Shown: piece after piece, positions 60,920 to 64,000 of the stretch
Layout: every line of letters begins with the position of its first letter
How positions within the stretch are numbered: position 1 is the first letter of the stretch
Source: Mycolicibacterium aubagnense
GTDB taxonomy: Bacteria; Actinomycetota; Actinomycetes; Mycobacteriales; Mycobacteriaceae
Direction: 5' to 3'
Assembly (NCBI RefSeq): GCF_010730955.1
Contig: NZ_AP022577.1
Coordinates: 1,922,001-1,986,000 of the forward strand
Length of the DNA: 64,000 nt
The notes under the pieces: generated by a model
What the model saw: only the letters and a program-made list of their open reading frames with translations
Told to the model about the DNA's origin: nothing
Databases searched by the model: none
Position numbers and translations under genes: made by a program

Positions 60920-63593
60920 GTGGGGTTTTACATCCGCAAGAGCATCAAAGCAGGTCCGTTTCGCTTCAATCTGAGTAGATCTGGGATCGGGGTCAGTGCC
61001 GGCATCCCGGCTTCCGCAGGGCACCGGCCCACGCGGCAATTACGTGCATATGGGACGCGGCGGCGTGTACTACCGCGCAACGCTAGGCGGCTCTTCGCCA
61101 CATCAAGCTGCTGTCCGACTGCCCTCGCCGCAATGGTTGCCGGCCGACGTGCGTCCGAGCGGCATCGTCATGGAGGACGTGACCGGCAGTACCGCTATGG
61201 AATTAGCTCCCACTGGTGGTGGCGACATCGTTGAGCAACTCAACGCCGCCGCGGCTCGAACACCGTGGGGGTGGTGGGCCGTAGCAGCATCGGTCCTGCT
61301 CGGTCTGGTGACCATGCCATTCGGACTGATCCTGTGGATCATTCTCGCGCCAGTGTGCGTCTGGCTGGTACTCAATGACCGTGCCCACAAGACCGTGGTG
61401 CTCTTCTACGACGTCAACGATGACCACCACATCTGGTTCGACAAGCTCGTCTCCACCTGGCCCTGGCTCACCGGATCTCAACGCGTGTGGCGGATCATGC
61501 AATCCGGCGCCGTCACCACCACCTATCAATTCAAAACGAATGCCGGCGCCGGCCGCGTCATCAATCGGCTCAACGCACCCGCCACCATCACCGGTCCGAC
61601 GCAGCTGTCCACCAACATCGCTGTTCCGTCAGTTGTCGCCGGCAACGCTGGCCTGTACTTTCTGCCGGATCGCGTGCTGATTCGCGAAGGTAATCAGTTC
61701 AGCGACATCACCTACGCCGAGCTGCGCCTGGACTCTGGCGTGACGCGGTTCATCGAGGACAACGCCCCGCCAGCGGACGCCCAAAAAGTGGACTACACGT
61801 GGCAGTACGTCAACGTCAAAGGCGGACCGGACCGCCGGTACAACAACAACCGGATGCTGCCCATAATGCTTTACGGCACAATCGATCTGACCAGCCGCCA
61901 GGGACTGCACTGGCAACTTCAGATATCGCGGAAGGACGCTGCAGCACCGGTGTGCCACGCACTGTCCAATGCACCCACTCTCACCGCCGCACCGCCACCG
62001 GTGGTCCATCCTCCACTGAAGAACCCTGCACCCCGGCCACCGCAACCGCCGCGCAGCACCGCGTTCGTCACCAATCCGGTAGGACTGCCGCCGCTGGTGC
62101 CCCGGCCAGCGGCGGCGCAGCCGCGCTCCAAGCAGAGCCAGAAACGTTCTATGCAGGCCCCGTCCCGGCCGACGATCACATGCGCTCAGTTAACGCGAAA
62201 ACCGACGCCGTACCCGCTCGACGGGTTGACGTTCACCGCCATCGATATCGAGACAACGGGATTGGATCCCCGGACCGATCGGATCGTCGAAATCGGCCTG
62301 GTCAAGTTCACCGCCGACGGCACGATCGTCGATGAGTTCGCGACACTAATCAACAACCCAGGATCTAGTCCCGGCGCCCTTGCCGTGCACGGCATCAGTG
62401 ATGCCGACCTCGCGGGCGCACCCGACACCGAGCGAGTCCTGTGCGAAGTCTTCGCATTCATGGCCGGCACGGTGCTTGTTGCGCACAACCTTGAATTCGA
62501 AAGCGACTTCCTGGTGACTGCCGCGCAGCGTGCCGGTCTACGCGTGCCTCGGAACGCACTCGCCATCTGCACACTGGGTACCGCGCGCCGTCAACTGGAC
62601 GGCCGCGCATTCAGCCTGACCGCCATGTACAAGACCGCGACCGGACGCTGGATCGATCACCAGCACAACGCGCTCGCTGACGCGCGCGCCGTACGCGAAG
62701 TCTTCCTCTGGCTGCTGGCCCAATCCCCTGCTCCGCTGCACCTCACCATGGCGCCGCCGTCGACGACTGAATCTGCTGTGCCGGTTGAGCAGTGCCAGAT
62801 CTCTTGCCGCCCAGTGCCTCTTATTCGTGCCTCAGTTGCTGAACTGCTTGACGCCTTCCCTCAATCACCCACGCCCCGGCACGGCGACCCAACTGAGGTC
62901 GATACGTACCGGAACCTGCTGGCACATGCTGTCGAAGACGGTCGACTCAGCTACGAAGAAGCCGACTCTAACGAAACAAGCCCGACTGACCCGATTAACA
63001 GGAACGCAGCTGCGCATGCTGCACCAGCAGGCCTGGGACAACACCTATCCAGACGCCAAGACTGCCGACTTGGCATCATTCACCGCCACACACCGACGCG
63101 AAATGTTCCTGCTCGCAGACGGCCTCGGACTCGCTACGCTTGCGGACACAATCCACCAAGTCATCGAGGAATGCTCCGAACCGACCCCACCGGAGCAAGC
63201 TCGCTACCTTCGAAACCTACGCGTTGCCATCGTTGGCGACGACACCAGCATCACTGACTTGCGCGAACACGCCGAGGCATACGGGGCAAAGCTGGCGATC
63301 AAGATCACGAAAACAGTCCAATGGATGGTCACTCTCACCCTGACTCCTCTGATTCTCGGCACACCACCGCGCGCGCACTCGGCATTCCGTTGATCAATCC
63401 CGCACAAGGCTGGATACAGATCAACGAAGCGATCCGCGAGGAAGAGATGAAAGCCTTTGAACGCCAACAGCAAATCGCTGCGTCCGCTGCATTGCGCGAA
63501 CAACGCGCAGCCGAAGCCGACGCGTACTGGCGGCCAACCTGGCGGCCAGTAGAACTCGACGACGACCCAGGACCACCAGCCTGGGATGAATGA
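60920..63593 (+). pseudogene. large DUF4236 - membrane - DnaQ-like exonuclease - BRCT protein, with several frameshifts
   Basis: Four successive frames give one protein of about 890 residues. From GTG 60920: DUF4236 (MGFYIRKSIKAGPFRFNLSR, GPRGNYVHMGRGGVYYR), a membrane hairpin (about residues 125-155), a middle domain (KTVVLFYDVNDDHHIWFDKL), a proline-rich linker, a DEDDh exonuclease (AIDIETTGLDP; VAHNLEFESDFL; HNALADARAV), and a BRCT-like end (LRVAIVGDDTSITDLREHAE ... TARALGIPLINPAQGW) with a charged tail. Frame changes are at about 61007 and 61019 (two missing G), 62967 (an extra T) and 63338-63340 (a missing C). The domain set suggests nucleic-acid processing at the membrane. It may be real decay or sequencing error. 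Confidence 0.78.
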
Positions 63594-63804
63594 GGCCGGG
63601 GGCAGGGCGACTCTCTGCAGCCCCTCCCTCTGTAGGTTGCATTTCTGCATGTCGTTTCCACAGTCTCGACCTGGGCCTTTGCTTGATTGCATCAGATTTG
63701 GCGGACGGAATTTTGCATTCTGGATGGCGAATCCTAGAACCGCACGGTTGTACACGAATTGCTTTCTGTCGCGTAGTCGCTGGGGTCGAATCGGGCGCCA
63801 CCGC

Positions 63805-64000
63805 TCACCGGCGTTGGATTCGGGCAGCGAGCACCGTGGTCCATTCGGCGAGGTAACGGTCGTCGGGTATCGGGTTCGCGGTGCGGCGAAAGAGGTTGGC
63901 GCCGACGCGTTCGCCGAGCAGAGCGTTGACGCCGAGCGCGGCCAGGGTCGCGGTTTCGGTCTCCACGAGTTGCGGACCCCAGGTGGCGATCCAGCCGGCG
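63805..64000 (-). CDS. 3' part of an unrecognised gene running off the right edge
   Basis: The minus-strand frame is open from the window edge to TGA at 63805-63807, giving 64 residues that include LVETETATLAALGVNALLGE and ANPIPDDRYLAEWTTVLAAR. GC bias at third positions is high, as expected for coding DNA. No family is recognised from this end. It is convergent with the DUF4236 gene; the 211-base gap between them shows no gene. Confidence 0.6.
   Translation of the reverse strand, partial: AGWIATWGPQLVETETATLAALGVNALLGERVGANLFRRTANPIPDDRYLAEWTTVLAARIQRR

Noticed and set aside
1..64000. CRISPR arrays, tRNA or rRNA genes
   Set aside because: Reading through the window showed no regularly spaced direct repeats and no tRNA/rRNA-like conserved segments; a covariance-model scan would settle small RNAs.

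Overview
The window is high-GC actinobacterial chromosome. Protein content points to a fast-growing Mycobacterium/Mycolicibacterium: a UsfX/SigF pair very close to the mycobacterial one, DUF732, DUF5313 and DUF6131 proteins, a cutinase, a type VII secretion (T7SS) substrate cassette, many FadD/SDR/crotonase genes and mycobacterial-type SigF promoters. No rRNA, tRNA or CRISPR was seen.

Region 1 (0.1-8.7 kb) is a general-stress partner-switching locus. It holds a STAS anti-anti-sigma factor, an orphan RsbW-like kinase, a translationally coupled trio (response regulator-PP2C phosphatase, CHASE3 histidine kinase, single-domain response regulator), usfX-sigF, a DUF6131 membrane peptide, a CsbD protein, an unknown protein and a second Rcp1-like response regulator. 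Six SigF-type promoters (GTTT-N16/17-GGGWAY-like) can be read in the window, four here and two at 13.4 and 15.0 kb in front of a second DUF6131 gene and a second CsbD gene.

Region 2 (8.7-21.4 kb) has a TetR gene split in two by an IS256-family element, glgX, an AI-2E-type permease, DUF732 and proline-rich envelope proteins, a DUF1348/TetR divergent pair with twin operators, a DUF5313/OhrR-like divergent pair with TTAG-N4-CTAA sites, a DUF2235 hydrolase and a secreted cutinase. An orphan FetB permease follows at 21.4 kb.

Region 3 (22.4-31.2 kb, + strand) combines a GlxA-type regulator, a NodB-type deacetylase, a FadD ligase, a secreted lipase homologue lacking the nucleophile serine, an AraC regulator, an SDR and a thiolase. 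Region 4 (31.5-43.3 kb, - strand) is a run of 12 co-directional genes, several with 4-base stop/start overlaps, that looks like one degradation operon: old-yellow-enzyme reductase, two alpha/beta hydrolases, SDR, SRPBCC protein, crotonase, hydrolase, acyl-CoA ligase, MDR oxidoreductase, GMC oxidoreductase, HD protein and RidA. A TetR gene with a palindromic operator sits divergently at its head.

Region 5 (43.9-53.4 kb) has a DUF4345 protein, an SDR/TetR divergent pair, a MatC-like carrier, and an amine catabolism set (APC permease, aminobutyraldehyde dehydrogenase, Lrp regulator, class III aminotransferase). Region 6 (53.4-64 kb) is accessory: an IS630 remnant, about 1.3 kb with no convincing gene, an orphan T7SS cassette (EspC-like, WXG-like, DUF1023 hydrolase, lipoprotein), a frameshifted nuclease-domain gene, a DUF732 protein, a large frameshifted DUF4236-exonuclease-BRCT gene, and the 3' end of an unrecognised gene at the right edge.

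Most apparent frameshifts (transposase, lrp, the nuclease gene, the DUF4236 gene) can be repaired by restoring a single G or C in a short G/C run. They may therefore be homopolymer sequencing errors rather than gene decay.
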